From an uncultured Litoreibacter sp. (lineage in GTDB: Bacteria > Pseudomonadota > Alphaproteobacteria > Rhodobacterales > Rhodobacteraceae), in assembly GCA_947494645.1 (NCBI GenBank), contig CANLVO010000002.1:124001-188000 (forward strand): a DNA stretch of 64,000 bases, read 5' to 3'. A model generated the notes under the pieces. It saw nothing but the letters and a program-made list of their open reading frames with translations, did no database searches and was not told the DNA's origin. The position numbers and the translations under genes were made by a program. Position 1 is the stretch's first letter. Every line of letters begins with the position of its first letter. Of this stretch, positions 56,158-64,000 are shown piece by piece.

Positions 56158-56807
56158 CGCAGCCCGCGCACCAGCGTGGCAGGGTAAAGCGCGCCGCTTT
56201 CCAGTGCCACGATGGCCTGGCCATTGATCGTGCGCACTTCTGATATTTCGGCGAAGATCTCCGGGGTGGCCTCGTCGATCACCTCCCCGCCTGCGTAAGA
56301 GACGATGCCGAAACTGTATTCACCATCTGGGAAGGGCTGGCCCGCCGCGTCGACACCTGCCCACTGAAACGGATCGTCACCTGGGGGCAGCGTGACGCGC
56401 TGCAGCTCGGTGCCGCGACTATCCCAGACGACCAGCTCCACCCGGTCGGCGAAGACCGGCGGGTTGGGCACGATTTCGACGGGGGTTCCGTTGAACTCTG
56501 CCGGGATGGCCATGCGGGCCTGCATCCCGACCCAGCCTGCCATCTCGCCAAGGTTTGAGGTCGCGAATTGCGACGTGAACGCTGCCAGAAGGTCATTGGT
56601 TTTCACCTGCTGCTCGACCCCTGAGAAGGTGGCAAGCTGCGTCGCGAAGTCCTGCGAGTCCAGCGGGTTGAGCGGGTCCTGGTTCTTCATCTGCGCGGTC
56701 AGCATGACGAGAAACGTCTCGAAATCCGCGCCGATTGCGCTTTCCGTAGCGGCGCTTGCAGCGTTTGTCGCCGTCGCGCCCAGCCCGGTTGGGGTCAATA
56801 CATCCAT
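56154..56807 (-). CDS. flgD: Flagellar hook capping protein FlgD
   Basis: Protein of 217 residues that caps and organises the growing hook. The N-terminal region has FETFLVMLTAQMKNQDPLNPLDSQDFATQLATFSGVEQQ (split: MLTAQMKNQDPLNP and FATQLATFSGVEQ), the FlgD signature. A C-terminal Ig-like FLIP domain has DGEYSFGIV. It overlaps the ubiB 3' end by four bases (convergent) and lies 18 bases after fliK. Confidence 0.93.
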   Translation of the reverse strand: MDVLTPTGLGATATNAASAATESAIGADFETFLVMLTAQMKNQDPLNPLDSQDFATQLATFSGVEQQVKTNDLLAAFTSQFATSNLGEMAGWVGMQARMAIPAEFNGTPVEIVPNPPVFADRVELVVWDSRGTELQRVTLPPGDDPFQWAGVDAAGQPFPDGEYSFGIVSYAGGEVIDEATPEIFAEISEVRTINGQAIVALESGALYPATLVRGLR

Positions 56808-56825
56808 TGGGGTGTGTCCTTGTGG

Positions 56826-58274
56826 CTATAATCGAAGGTCCAGCCGCGCGTCGCTGGTGCGCTGCAGGTCAGGTGTGGGCGGAGTGACGGCCAGCTGAAT
56901 GGGGTCTTCGTCAAGCCCCATGTCATCCGTTTGTGGCGGAGGGCTGTTGTCATCTTGCGAGAATTCAAGCGTGGCGCCGGACAGGTCAAAATCTTGCAGA
57001 TTTGCCATCAGCTCGCTTGCATTCTTGCGCAACAGATCGAGCGTTTCCGGCCGCTCCACAGCCAGCGCGATGAACAACCCGGCTTCTCTGGGGTGGACGG
57101 TGATGCGGATGCGGCCCAGTTCCTCAGGGTCCAGGCGCACTTCGATATCGCGGCCCGTCTTGGCCCCCGCTTCGGCGACGATTTGCGTCGTGATCTGATG
57201 CACAGTGTATGCGGTCTGCGTGGGGGTCAGCGCAGCCGGATTGGAAGGCGATGCGGTGATATGGCTGGCAGGCGTGGGCGTTTGAGGCGGCACGAATGGC
57301 TCCGGCTCGGCAGTGGTGGCTTTCGAGAGGGGTTGCAGTGTCAGCGGGTCGGCTGTCGCGCGGACCAACGGTTGCGTTTGAGGGACTGCGATGGCCTGCC
57401 GCGACGCCACCTCCGGGGTGCTGCGCTGCGCAAGGCGGCTGTCTTTGGACGGCTCGATTTCTGGCTGGTGCGGCGTGGTGATTTTGAGACCCGCCGCTTG
57501 GGAAAGGTTCGGTTGGGGGGGCTGAACCTTGCCGACTGCCTCAACGGTCACTGTTTCGGCGGTGCGCGCCACGGTGGAGCCCTGCTGCGTCAAAGGCTTC
57601 AGGTCAGGAGTATTGGTCTTCACAAGCGGCGATGCGGGAATATTGCTACTGTTATGCGGTTGCGCGGCAGGCATGGATTTCTGCTCTGGCAGCGGGCCGG
57701 TCTGCGCGGGCCTGTCAGAGAGGAGCGATCGCGGGGCGTCTGACCGGGTCGTGGCCGGGCTGGGTTTCGTATGATCAGACGCGGGAGTGTTGGCCGCTTT
57801 GGGCTGCGCATCGACCTGGACAGCCTGCGGTTCAGGTTTTTGCAAGACGGGCTGACCTTGGGCGGGCGTCGTCGATTGTTCGTCGCCCCCTAAGACCACG
57901 TTGGACGGCGCCTGCGCAAATTTTTGCGGAGTTGTTTGCGGCTTTTCCACGGTAAGAGGAGGTGCAGGCGATGCGAGGGGCTGCGCTTGTATTTGCGGCG
58001 TTGTCTCTGCGGGTTTGGTGGCGCTGTCCGCTTCTGTGCCCGCATGATTGTTCGGTAAAGCGACAAACTTCACGTCAATTTGCCCTAACTCGGGGGGAGT
58101 CGTGGCGATTGGAACGCCAGTTTTCGGCAGATCGGCCATCGGCGGCGGTAGCATGTTTTCCAGCAGCGCAAGGTCGTGCTGAAACAGCTGGGTCTGATCT
58201 GCTTCTTCAATGTCCTTGCCGGGCACGGGTTTCGCCGCGCCGACACGTGCTGCCAACTGATCAATAAGCTGCAT
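56826..58274 (-). CDS. fliK: Flagellar hook-length control protein FliK
   Basis: Protein of 482 residues. The long N-terminal part (about 1-360) is rich in Pro, Thr, Ala and Gln with little order, as in FliK rulers. The C-terminal domain (about 375-455) has IEVRLDPEELGRIRITVHPRE near 385-405, the Flg_hook motif. It measures hook length and switches export specificity. I took the ATG at 58274; a longer frame reaches 58313. It is divergent from the rod-binding gene and upstream of flgD. Confidence 0.88.
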   Translation of the reverse strand: MQLIDQLAARVGAAKPVPGKDIEEADQTQLFQHDLALLENMLPPPMADLPKTGVPIATTPPELGQIDVKFVALPNNHAGTEADSATKPAETTPQIQAQPLASPAPPLTVEKPQTTPQKFAQAPSNVVLGGDEQSTTPAQGQPVLQKPEPQAVQVDAQPKAANTPASDHTKPSPATTRSDAPRSLLSDRPAQTGPLPEQKSMPAAQPHNSSNIPASPLVKTNTPDLKPLTQQGSTVARTAETVTVEAVGKVQPPQPNLSQAAGLKITTPHQPEIEPSKDSRLAQRSTPEVASRQAIAVPQTQPLVRATADPLTLQPLSKATTAEPEPFVPPQTPTPASHITASPSNPAALTPTQTAYTVHQITTQIVAEAGAKTGRDIEVRLDPEELGRIRITVHPREAGLFIALAVERPETLDLLRKNASELMANLQDFDLSGATLEFSQDDNSPPPQTDDMGLDEDPIQLAVTPPTPDLQRTSDARLDLRL

Positions 58275-58381
58275 AGGGTTCCGTTTCTCGTTTTTTGTCA
58301 AAATGCACATCACTGGTTACCGGTTCTTTACCCGCTGCCGCTTATCTTGGACGAAATCGATAGAATTTGAGGCAGTTACAG

Positions 58382-58654
58382 ATGGATATCGCGAGTGCCC
58401 CCGCGCCAGATTTGGCCATTAAGAAGAAGCATGCGGAGCTGCGGGAGGCGGCCTCGGAGCTTGAGGCGGTGTTTCTGGCGGAAATGTTAAAATCTTCTGG
58501 ATTTGGCAAAACCAGCGAGGCCTTTGGCGGCGGCGTTGGAGAGGAGCAGTTTGCCTCATTTTTGGCCGACCAACAGGCGCGGGCGTTTTCGCAAGCGGGC
58601 GGCGTCGGCCTGGCGGAGCATATTTTTAACGCAATGGTGGCGCGCGCAAAATGA
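58382..58654 (+). CDS. flgJ: Rod-binding protein, FlgJ N-terminal-like
   Basis: Protein of 90 residues that resembles only the N-terminal rod-binding domain of FlgJ: LREAASELEAVFLAEMLKSSGFGKTS, then GGVGEEQFASFLADQQARAFSQ and GVGLAEHIFNAMV. The muramidase half of enteric FlgJ is absent, as usual in alphaproteobacteria; a separate transglycosylase would act. The ATG at 58382 has GAGG nine bases upstream. A TTG at 58367 would be out of range. It overlaps the next gene by four bases. Confidence 0.85.
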   Translation: MDIASAPAPDLAIKKKHAELREAASELEAVFLAEMLKSSGFGKTSEAFGGGVGEEQFASFLADQQARAFSQAGGVGLAEHIFNAMVARAK

Positions 58655-59007
58655 CAGATGACACCCCCCTATTCGTAGAGCGGCTGGCCGCTTTGCTGGA
58701 CGTTGAAAAACAGCTTCTCTTGAGCGGTCAGCTGGATGCTTTGGACGATCTTGGCGCGCAGAAATCGGTGCTGATCGACCAAATGAGCCGGAACGCGGAC
58801 CTAGTGAGCGCGGCGCAAGGCGCGGTTTTGCAACGACGCGCGATTGAGAATGGCAAGCTCTATGAAGCCGCTCTGAAAGGGATCAGGCGGGCGACTGCGC
58901 GGCTGCAGGACGTCAAGAGCGTGCTAAGCGAGTTGAAGACCTATAACGGGCGCGGGACGATCCAATCTGATGGAACGGGTGGGCCTTCTGTTTCCTTCAA
59001 AGCGTGA
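58651..59007 (+). CDS. FlgN-like flagellar export chaperone
   Basis: Protein of 118 residues, mostly helical, with a leucine-rich N-terminal half (FVERLAALLDVEKQLLLSGQLDALDDLGAQK, read in parts) and an end QDVKSVLSELKTYNGRG. The pattern and position (after flgJ, before a flagellin gene) match FlgN, which stabilises hook-filament junction proteins. Identity is moderate. ATGA overlap with flgJ. Confidence 0.7.
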   Translation: MTDDTPLFVERLAALLDVEKQLLLSGQLDALDDLGAQKSVLIDQMSRNADLVSAAQGAVLQRRAIENGKLYEAALKGIRRATARLQDVKSVLSELKTYNGRGTIQSDGTGGPSVSFKA

Positions 59008-59221
59008 CACATTCGCCTAAAACTGAACGGGTTTTCGGGGCGTGATTTAGGGTTTCGTTAGGGTCGCTGCCGTCATCTGCCCCCACGCCTTCAGAAGGGG
59101 CTGAAACCTGCCGCAGCTGCGGTGTTTCCAATTGTCAGAATGACAGCGCTCCACCTTTTGGCCACAGGCCGGGGTGGCATGAAAATCATGGCGTCGAAAG
59201 CGCCAACCTGAAGGAAAACCT
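59008..59221 (+). promoter_or_regulatory. Leader region of the flagellin gene
   Basis: 214 bases between the FlgN-like gene and the flagellin start. It has the palindrome CCGCAGCTGCGG near 59111 and AAGGA eight bases before the ATG at 59222. A promoter for flagellin would be expected here, but I cannot place a clear sigma-28 or sigma-54 site by eye. The 3' end of a long antisense frame from flgE runs through this region (see FlgE). Confidence 0.5.
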
Positions 59222-60618
59222 ATGTCTAGTATTCTGACCAACACCAGCGCGATGGTCGCGTTGCAAACCCTGAAATCCATCAATTCCGATCTGTCGAAAG
59301 TCCAATCCGAGATCTCGACCGGCAAATCCGTTGGCTCCGCCAAGGACAATTCAACGGTCTGGATGACTTTCGCATTCGATGAATAGGCCCGTTGTGTCTG
59401 GATCAGCTGGGTCAGCTCGCCCGCGACATCTGTTGCCGATTCCTCCAGCGCGAAGCCGACAATGTCACCTGTCGGGCCATCCGCCGCGTCCCACAGGAAG
59501 AATGATCCACTGTCGCGAGTGGTTTGGTAGGTCTGGTTGTCCAAAGCTTGCAGGCCGTTCGGGTTGGGCAAATCAACCAGCGGGATCTGATAGACGGTGC
59601 GCGTGATGCCAATGTCGAACGTGGCCTGCACGAACCCGTTGGCATCTACATCGACAGAGATCATGTTGCCGACGGGCGAGCCGTCTTTGCTGATCTGGGT
59701 TGGGGCGAAACTATCGGACAATTGGGTCAGTCCAGTGCCTTCGTTCAGCCCACCGATGCTAATCTCGATCGGGCCGCCTGCGACGTTCACGGTGAAGGCG
59801 CCAGTTGCCGGGTCATAAGCCCCGCCCGACGTGGTGGTCACGCTGTCCAATGTGCCGCCCGAGGCGCGCGAGTCGTCGAACTGAAGGACGTATTCGCCGA
59901 TGACACCGCCGCCGCTTGCGGAATCTGACAGAACCATCGTCCACTGGTTCGAGCTACCGGTTGCAGGAACTGTGGGCGTAAAGGTCACCGCGACGTTTTG
60001 GGAGGTGCCCAGATTGTCGAAATATTCCACGGAAAGCTCCAGCGGCGTGCCGGACGCATCAAATTCCGTGTCCGTGGCGGGCAGGTTGACGCCAAGGTCC
60101 ATTCGGGTGGTGGGCTCGCCTGCGAATTGGTTCACGTTGATCTGGATCGGTTCCAGCCCATCGGCCGTATCGCGCGGATAGGTTGAAACAGAGCCGTCCG
60201 CATTGGCGGGCCAGCCGAGGAGGACCATGCCCGTTTCTGTTACAAGGTGACCTTGCGCATCGGTGCGGAAAGAGCCTGTCGTTGCCAGACGGAACGGGAA
60301 ATCATCGCCAGTATTGTCGCCAATCGCTGCAGATGTGGTGACGGGAAGAAACCCCCTGCCCCGCACGGCCAGATCGGTGGAATTGCCGGTCGTCACCAGC
60401 GATCCGGCCTGATCGATCAAGCGCTGCGACGTCACCCTTACGCCGCCCGCCGAATAGGTGCCGGTGCCGTTGGAAATCACCAGCGAATGAAATCCGGTCT
60501 CCGCCCGTTTATAGCCGAATGTGTTCGAGTTCGCGATATTGTCGGAAATCGTCGACAGTCGGCTGGCATTGGCGGCAAGCCCGGCAACGCCGGCGTTCAG
60601 AGACGAAGAAATGGTCAT
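59047..60618 (-). CDS. flgE: Flagellar hook protein FlgE, natural 3' end lost
   Basis: Start at 60618 (MTISSSLNAGVAGLAANASRLS). The true hook protein runs from residue 1 to about 422: NANSNTFGYKRAE-type D0/D1 N-terminus (SDNIANSNTFGY), a central domain with Thr/Gly-rich strands, and the C-terminal D0 helix TQLIQTQRAYSSNAKVIQTV ending near 59353. Beyond that the frame stays open to 59047, but those residues (about 423-523) are antisense to the flagellin fragment and its leader, so they are not part of FlgE. The normal C-terminus of about a dozen residues is missing. The hook may fail to assemble properly. Confidence 0.85.
   Translation of the reverse strand: MTISSSLNAGVAGLAANASRLSTISDNIANSNTFGYKRAETGFHSLVISNGTGTYSAGGVRVTSQRLIDQAGSLVTTGNSTDLAVRGRGFLPVTTSAAIGDNTGDDFPFRLATTGSFRTDAQGHLVTETGMVLLGWPANADGSVSTYPRDTADGLEPIQINVNQFAGEPTTRMDLGVNLPATDTEFDASGTPLELSVEYFDNLGTSQNVAVTFTPTVPATGSSNQWTMVLSDSASGGGVIGEYVLQFDDSRASGGTLDSVTTTSGGAYDPATGAFTVNVAGGPIEISIGGLNEGTGLTQLSDSFAPTQISKDGSPVGNMISVDVDANGFVQATFDIGITRTVYQIPLVDLPNPNGLQALDNQTYQTTRDSGSFFLWDAADGPTGDIVGFALEESATDVAGELTQLIQTQRAYSSNAKVIQTVELSLAEPTDLPVEISDWTFDRSELMDFRVCNATIALVLVRILDIGFPSGWRFRRHDFHATPACGQKVERCHSDNWKHRSCGRFQPLLKAWGQMTAATLTKP
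59222..59386 (+). pseudogene. fliC: Flagellin gene fliC, 5' fragment
   Basis: Encodes 54 residues. The first 47 are a standard flagellin N-terminus: MSSILTNTSAMVALQTLKSI ... VQSEISTGKSVGSAKDNSTVW, as in Rhodobacterales flagellins that continue with AI(S/A). After W47 the sequence reads MTFAFDE and stops; this part is the reverse strand of the flgE 3' end. The rest of the flagellin gene is absent here. The ribosome site is intact, so a truncated peptide could be made. Confidence 0.9.
59350..59362. other. Rearrangement junction fliC::flgE
   Basis: TTCAACGGTCTGG fits both genes. As flagellin sense it completes the codons for N-S-T-V-W; as flgE antisense it encodes Q-T-V-E. Up to 13 bases could therefore be shared. 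Left of it only flagellin makes sense, right of it only flgE. In a normal, co-oriented arrangement of fliC and flgE this sequence would be an inverted repeat, and recombination between the copies would invert the DNA between them. Confidence 0.75.
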
Positions 60619-60710
60619 AGATAGCGCCTTTCTCAAGCGGAATACTCTTTTGTCCGACTATTGGGGCGGGCCAGTTAATGGGCCGCTAACAGCTAAAATC
60701 CGATCTATTT

Positions 60711-61505
60711 TTAGCGCAGGTCACTACGCAGCAAGGTGATCTCCAACCGGTTATTGCGCACGGACATCGGGTCCGGCGACGCAGGTTTGCGCTGCCCGTG
60801 ACCGGTCAGCCGCGCAATCCGCTCAGCATTCAGACCCGCGTTTTCAAGCAGGCCGCGGGTGGCTTGCGCCCGCCCGGTCGTCAGCGACCACGACGGGTTC
60901 TCAAGCAAGAGCGGGCTAAAGGCCTGACTATGCGCGGCCACGGAGATGGTGTTGGGGGTCAGCTCGAACCCCTCGCGCAGAACTGCGGCGATCTCCTGCA
61001 TCACGGGCCTCGGCGTGGAGGTGCCGGGATCAAAGAGGGGCGCACCTTCCAGGTCAAACACCTCGATTACCAGGCCTTCGTCGGTCAGACGGGTCGCGAT
61101 ATGCTGCTTGGCACGGTTTTTGGTCAGGCTGTCGCCCGCCCGGCTTTCGATTGCCAGTTGCAGGTCTTCAAGCGGCGTTAATCCACGTGCGGAAAGCGCT
61201 TTGTTTTGCGCCCCACCCGTGCCGTTCTGTGCAAGAGATTGCTGCGATTGCAGACTGTCACCAGAAAACGCACCGTCGCCGCCACCAGAGACCCGCGCAA
61301 TGGCAATCGTTGGGCTGAAGTAATCCGCAAGGCCTTTGCGTTGCTTTTCCGTGGTCGCATTCAGCAGCCACATCAGCATGAAGAACGCCATCATCGCCGT
61401 GACGAAATCGGCATAAGCGACTTTCCAGGCGCCGCCATGGTGTCCATCGCCGCTGACGACCTTCTTGCGTTTGATGATGATCGGGCGGACGGCGTCGTCG
61501 GACAT
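60711..61505 (-). CDS. motB: Flagellar motor stator protein MotB
   Basis: Protein of 264 residues. The N-terminal KVAYADFVTAMMAFFMLMWLLN near 30-51 includes the proton-channel Asp (in YADF) within the single membrane helix. The plug region is next, and an OmpA-like peptidoglycan-binding domain has NTISVAAHSQAF, NWSLTTGRAQ-like and RIARLTGHGQ ... NNRLEITLL. I chose the ATG at 61505 (MSDDAVRPIIIKRKK). MotA is not in this window. It is upstream of flgE in the same direction (92-base gap). Confidence 0.93.
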   Translation of the reverse strand: MSDDAVRPIIIKRKKVVSGDGHHGGAWKVAYADFVTAMMAFFMLMWLLNATTEKQRKGLADYFSPTIAIARVSGGGDGAFSGDSLQSQQSLAQNGTGGAQNKALSARGLTPLEDLQLAIESRAGDSLTKNRAKQHIATRLTDEGLVIEVFDLEGAPLFDPGTSTPRPVMQEIAAVLREGFELTPNTISVAAHSQAFSPLLLENPSWSLTTGRAQATRGLLENAGLNAERIARLTGHGQRKPASPDPMSVRNNRLEITLLRSDLR

Positions 61506-61585
61506 GGGGCGCACTCTGGCTAGGGCGGTTTTCCATGGCCTAGCGAGATTTGTTGAACCCTCCCTTAACGCGCTTTGAAAAACGG

Positions 61586-62017
61586 TCAGGCGTGGTCCAG
61601 CAGCAGACAGGTCTCGCTGTTCAGAACGCCGTCAATTTCGCGCACGCGGCGCAGGACACGGTCGAAATCAGGAAGGGTCGCGGTCTCGATCCGGGCGACG
61701 AGGTCCCAGCTGCCATTGGTCGAGTGCAGGTCAGTGATCTCAGGCATGGCGCGCAGGGCTTTGGCGATCCGACGCGCCAGCGCACCCTGTAGCTGAATGA
61801 GCATAACGGCATGCACGAGATCGGGGGTCGCCTCCGCGCTTAGCTCGACCGTGAACCGCCGGATCACGCCGCTGGCTTGCAGCTTTTCGAGGCGGGTTTG
61901 CACCGTCGCCCGCGCCAGCCCCAACGTAGCGGCCAATGTGGTCACAGAAGCGCGGCCATCTGCGGTAAGCGCCGTCAAAAGCTGGCGGTCGGTGTGGTCC
62001 AGATCGGTAGTGCGCAT
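61586..62017 (-). CDS. Lrp/AsnC family transcriptional regulator
   Basis: Protein of 143 residues. The N-terminal winged helix reads LDHTDRQLLTALTADGRASVTTLAATLGLARATVQTRLEKLQ (read in parts). The C-terminal RAM domain (about 70-140) binds an amino acid effector. It is divergent from arginase and ornithine cyclodeaminase; in many proteobacteria such a gene (ArgR/PutR-like Lrp) activates arginine catabolism in response to the amino acid. Control of the neighbouring pair is therefore likely. Confidence 0.92.
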   Translation of the reverse strand: MRTTDLDHTDRQLLTALTADGRASVTTLAATLGLARATVQTRLEKLQASGVIRRFTVELSAEATPDLVHAVMLIQLQGALARRIAKALRAMPEITDLHSTNGSWDLVARIETATLPDFDRVLRRVREIDGVLNSETCLLLDHA

Positions 62018-62036
62018 GCGGTTCCTTACATTTTGA

Positions 62037-62056
62037 CGGAAATCATTAGCATTTCG
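62037..62056. promoter_or_regulatory. Inverted repeat in the Lrp-arginase intergenic region
   Basis: GAAAT and ATTTC, seven bases apart, lie in the 123-base gap between the divergent Lrp gene and arginase. An Lrp-type regulator often binds such A/T-rich dyads. The gap also has AAAGGAG seven bases before the arginase ATG. Confidence 0.5.
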
Positions 62057-62140
62057 CCAAATCTAGCAAGCTTTTTGATCACTTTGAACCCTGCTCAACC
62101 GCACATTCTGGCGATATTTTGGGGTTAAAGGAGATCCGAT

Positions 62141-63073
62141 ATGTCACATCAATCCTGCATTCTTGTCGGCGCACCGGTCCAGTCTGGTGCAAGCCAGCCG
62201 GGCTGTCTTATGGGGCCTGACGCGTTTCGCACTGCTGGTCTGGCCGAGACGCTGGAAGACCTGGGCCACAGCGTCCGCGATGCGGGCAATGTCGAGCTGC
62301 CGGACCTCACCCAAATCACCCACCCGAACGCAGCGGTCCATGATCTGGCCGAAACGGTCAGTTGGGCGGAGGCCCTGCGCGACGCCGCTGAGAAGGCCGC
62401 GCAAACCTGCGACCTGCCGATTTTTCTGGGCGGCGATCATAGCCTGTCCATCGGGACCGTGCCGGGCGTGGCGCAGCACAGTGCCGCTGCCGGGCGGCCG
62501 CAATTTGTGCTTTGGCTTGATGCCCATCCCGATATCCATTCGCTCGACAGCACCGAAAGCGGCAATCTGCACGGCACGCCGGTGGCTTACTTTACCGGGC
62601 AGTCGGGGTTTGATGGGGTCTACCCCAAACTAAACGCGACGGTTTCGCCCGAAAATGTCTGCATGCTGGGCATCAGGTCGGTTGATCCGGCGGAGCGGGA
62701 TGCCTTGGCGCGAACGGGCGTTGACGTGCATGATATGCGGGCGATTGACGAGCATGGCATCCGCGCACCGCTGCGCGCCTTTCTGGAGCGGGTCAAGGCG
62801 GCGGAAGGGGCGTTGCATGTCTCCCTTGATGTGGATTTTCTGGACCCTGACATCGCGCCTGCCGTTGGCACCACGGTGCCGGGCGGGGCGACATTTCGGG
62901 AGGCGCATCTGGTGATGGAGATGCTGTGCGACAGCGGGCTCGTGACCTCCCTTGATCTGGTTGAGCTGAACCCGTTTCTCGATGAGCGCGGGCGGACCGC
63001 GAAGCTGATGGTCGACCTGTGCGCCAGCCTGATGGGGCGCACGGTTCTTGATCGCAAAACACGGAGTTACTGA
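62141..63073 (+). CDS. rocF: Arginase
   Basis: Protein of 310 residues of the ureohydrolase family; hydrolyses arginine to ornithine and urea. Metal-binding motifs are LGGDHSLSIGTV (near 105), LDAHPDIHS (near 128) and SLDVDFLDP (near 230), holding the two-Mn centre with His, Asp and Asp-x-Asp. AAAGGAG precedes the ATG. Its stop overlaps the following gene by one base. The pair feeds proline: ornithine is cyclised by the next enzyme. Confidence 0.95.
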   Translation: MSHQSCILVGAPVQSGASQPGCLMGPDAFRTAGLAETLEDLGHSVRDAGNVELPDLTQITHPNAAVHDLAETVSWAEALRDAAEKAAQTCDLPIFLGGDHSLSIGTVPGVAQHSAAAGRPQFVLWLDAHPDIHSLDSTESGNLHGTPVAYFTGQSGFDGVYPKLNATVSPENVCMLGIRSVDPAERDALARTGVDVHDMRAIDEHGIRAPLRAFLERVKAAEGALHVSLDVDFLDPDIAPAVGTTVPGGATFREAHLVMEMLCDSGLVTSLDLVELNPFLDERGRTAKLMVDLCASLMGRTVLDRKTRSY

Positions 63074-64000
63074 TGACCACACTCGCCCCCTCAAAGCTCG
63101 CGATGGTCCCTTTTGTCAGCGTCGAGCACATGATGAAGATCGTGAACACCATCGGCCCGGCCAAGATGATCGCGGAGATCGCCGCCTATATTGAGGCCGA
63201 CTTCCTGCGCTGGGAACAGTTCGACAAGACCCCGCGCGTGGCCGCGCATTCGGATGAAGGAGTGATCGAGCTGATGCCCACCTCGGACGGGGAGACCTAT
63301 GGCTTCAAATACGTCAACGGCCACCCCGCCAATATGGCGCGAGGGTTTCAGACCGTGACAGCTTTTGGCGTGCTGGCGCGGGTGGATAATGGCTACCCGG
63401 TGTTGTTGTCCGAGATGACGGTGCTGACAGCGCTGCGCACGGCGGCAACCTCGGCTGTGGCGGCGAAATATCTGGCCCCAAAAGGCGCGACAACCATGGC
63501 GATGATCGGCAACGGGGCGCAGTGCGAGTTTCAGGCGCTGGCCTTCCAAGAGGTGATCGGCATCGACACGGTCAGACTTTACGACATCGACCCGGACGCC
63601 ACCGCGAAGGCCGCGCGTAATCTGGAAAGCACCGGGTTGCAGATCGTGACCTGTGGCTCAGCGCAGGAGGCCGTGACCGGGGCTGAGATCATCACCACCT
63701 GCACCGCCGACAAACAATATGCCACGATCCTGACCGACAATATGGTTGGCGCGGGGCAGCATATCAACGCCATTGGCGGCGACTGCCCCGGCAAGACGGA
63801 GCTGCACCGCGATATCCTGCTGCGCTCCGACATTTTCGTGGAATACCCGCCGCAGACCCGGATCGAGGGGGAAATCCAGCAGCTCGACGACGACCACCCG
63901 GTGACCGAGCTGTGGAAGGTGATAGCGGGCAAGGCGGAAGGGCGACGCGATGCATCCCAGATTACGCTTTTTGACAGTGTGGGCTTCGCGACGGAGGATT
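63073..64000 (+). CDS. Ornithine cyclodeaminase (partial)
   Basis: Open to the window end; 309 residues are visible. VIELMPTSDGETYGFKYVNGHP near 60-80 and TVLTALRTAATSAVAAKYLAP near 115-135 are the OCD/mu-crystallin signature. The NAD site is MAMIGNGAQCEFQAL. IGGDCPGKTELHRDILLRSDIFVEYPPQT (read in parts) follows. It converts ornithine to proline and ammonia, which suits the arginase upstream. ATG shares one base with the arginase stop (TGATG). The C-terminus lies beyond the window. Confidence 0.92.
   Translation, partial: MTTLAPSKLAMVPFVSVEHMMKIVNTIGPAKMIAEIAAYIEADFLRWEQFDKTPRVAAHSDEGVIELMPTSDGETYGFKYVNGHPANMARGFQTVTAFGVLARVDNGYPVLLSEMTVLTALRTAATSAVAAKYLAPKGATTMAMIGNGAQCEFQALAFQEVIGIDTVRLYDIDPDATAKAARNLESTGLQIVTCGSAQEAVTGAEIITTCTADKQYATILTDNMVGAGQHINAIGGDCPGKTELHRDILLRSDIFVEYPPQTRIEGEIQQLDDDHPVTELWKVIAGKAEGRRDASQITLFDSVGFATED

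Noticed and set aside
57000-58270. Long + strand frames antisense to fliK
   Set aside because: They mirror the low-complexity Pro/Thr-rich FliK region and have no features of their own.

Overview
This is a 64 kb chromosomal window from an alphaproteobacterium, most likely Rhodobacterales (Roseobacter group). The basis is high GC, aerobic-type cobalamin genes (cobC, cobD, cobN, cobO), CbtA/CbtB cobalt transport under a B12 riboswitch, an HvrA-like H-NS protein, the clusters rpsT/dnaA/dnaN/recF/gyrB and mutM-ubiE-ubiB, and a flagellar cluster of the fliC/flgN/flgJ/motB type. I saw no rRNA or tRNA genes, CRISPR arrays, insertion sequences or prophage.

Layout. 0-3.9 kb: a degenerate receiver protein, then a DUF1636-cobC-cobD-transglycosylase operon. 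4-7.9 kb: H-NS-like gene convergent with smc. 8.1-15.5 kb: cobalamin riboswitch, cbtB-cbtA-cobW-GNAT, cobN, cobO (cobalt uptake, cobalt insertion, adenosylation). 15.5-31.6 kb: mixed housekeeping genes, including a TPP enzyme, an FMN reductase, a FAD oxidase divergent from mnmD, slt, dapA-GNAT-smpB, sseA, an aminotransferase, a queuosine-precursor transporter, a candidate small RNA, and a hybrid histidine kinase. 31.7-38.6 kb: arfB, then an AGXT2L-like PLP lyase and its kinase, then pncB and pncA with an ECF sigma / anti-sigma / subtilase module between them. 38.7-42.6 kb: trhO, arsH, a VOC protein, a membrane protein and a geranylgeranyl-reductase-like protein. 42.7-51.5 kb: gyrB, a 2.1 kb accessory block, recF, dnaN, dnaA, rhodanese. 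51.7-56.2 kb: rpsT, an enoyl-CoA hydratase, mutM, ubiE, ubiB. 56.2-61.5 kb: flagellar genes. 61.6-64 kb: an Lrp regulator divergent from arginase and ornithine cyclodeaminase (cut by the window end).

Most notable. (1) pncA, an ECF sigma factor, a membrane anti-sigma factor and a secreted S8 protease are joined by 4- to 6-base overlaps or near-overlaps. The periplasmic part of the anti-sigma factor resembles a subtilase propeptide, which suggests a protease-gated signalling system not tied to any cascade I know. (2) At about 59,350 the first 47 codons of a flagellin gene are joined head-on to an flgE gene that lacks its last codons, through up to 13 shared bases. This is the expected scar of an inversion, or of an amplification chimera. 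(3) Between a transporter and a histidine kinase lies a compact transcription unit: an 18-codon ORF with a near-perfect Shine-Dalgarno, anti-Shine-Dalgarno sequence, three hairpins and a strong terminator. (4) Smaller oddities are a split MnmC, a CTG-started acetyltransferase, paired TTTTGTACAAA palindromes at a lysE-type gene, and a short interspersed repeat in three copies.

All functional calls come from reading motifs by eye; no database search was possible.
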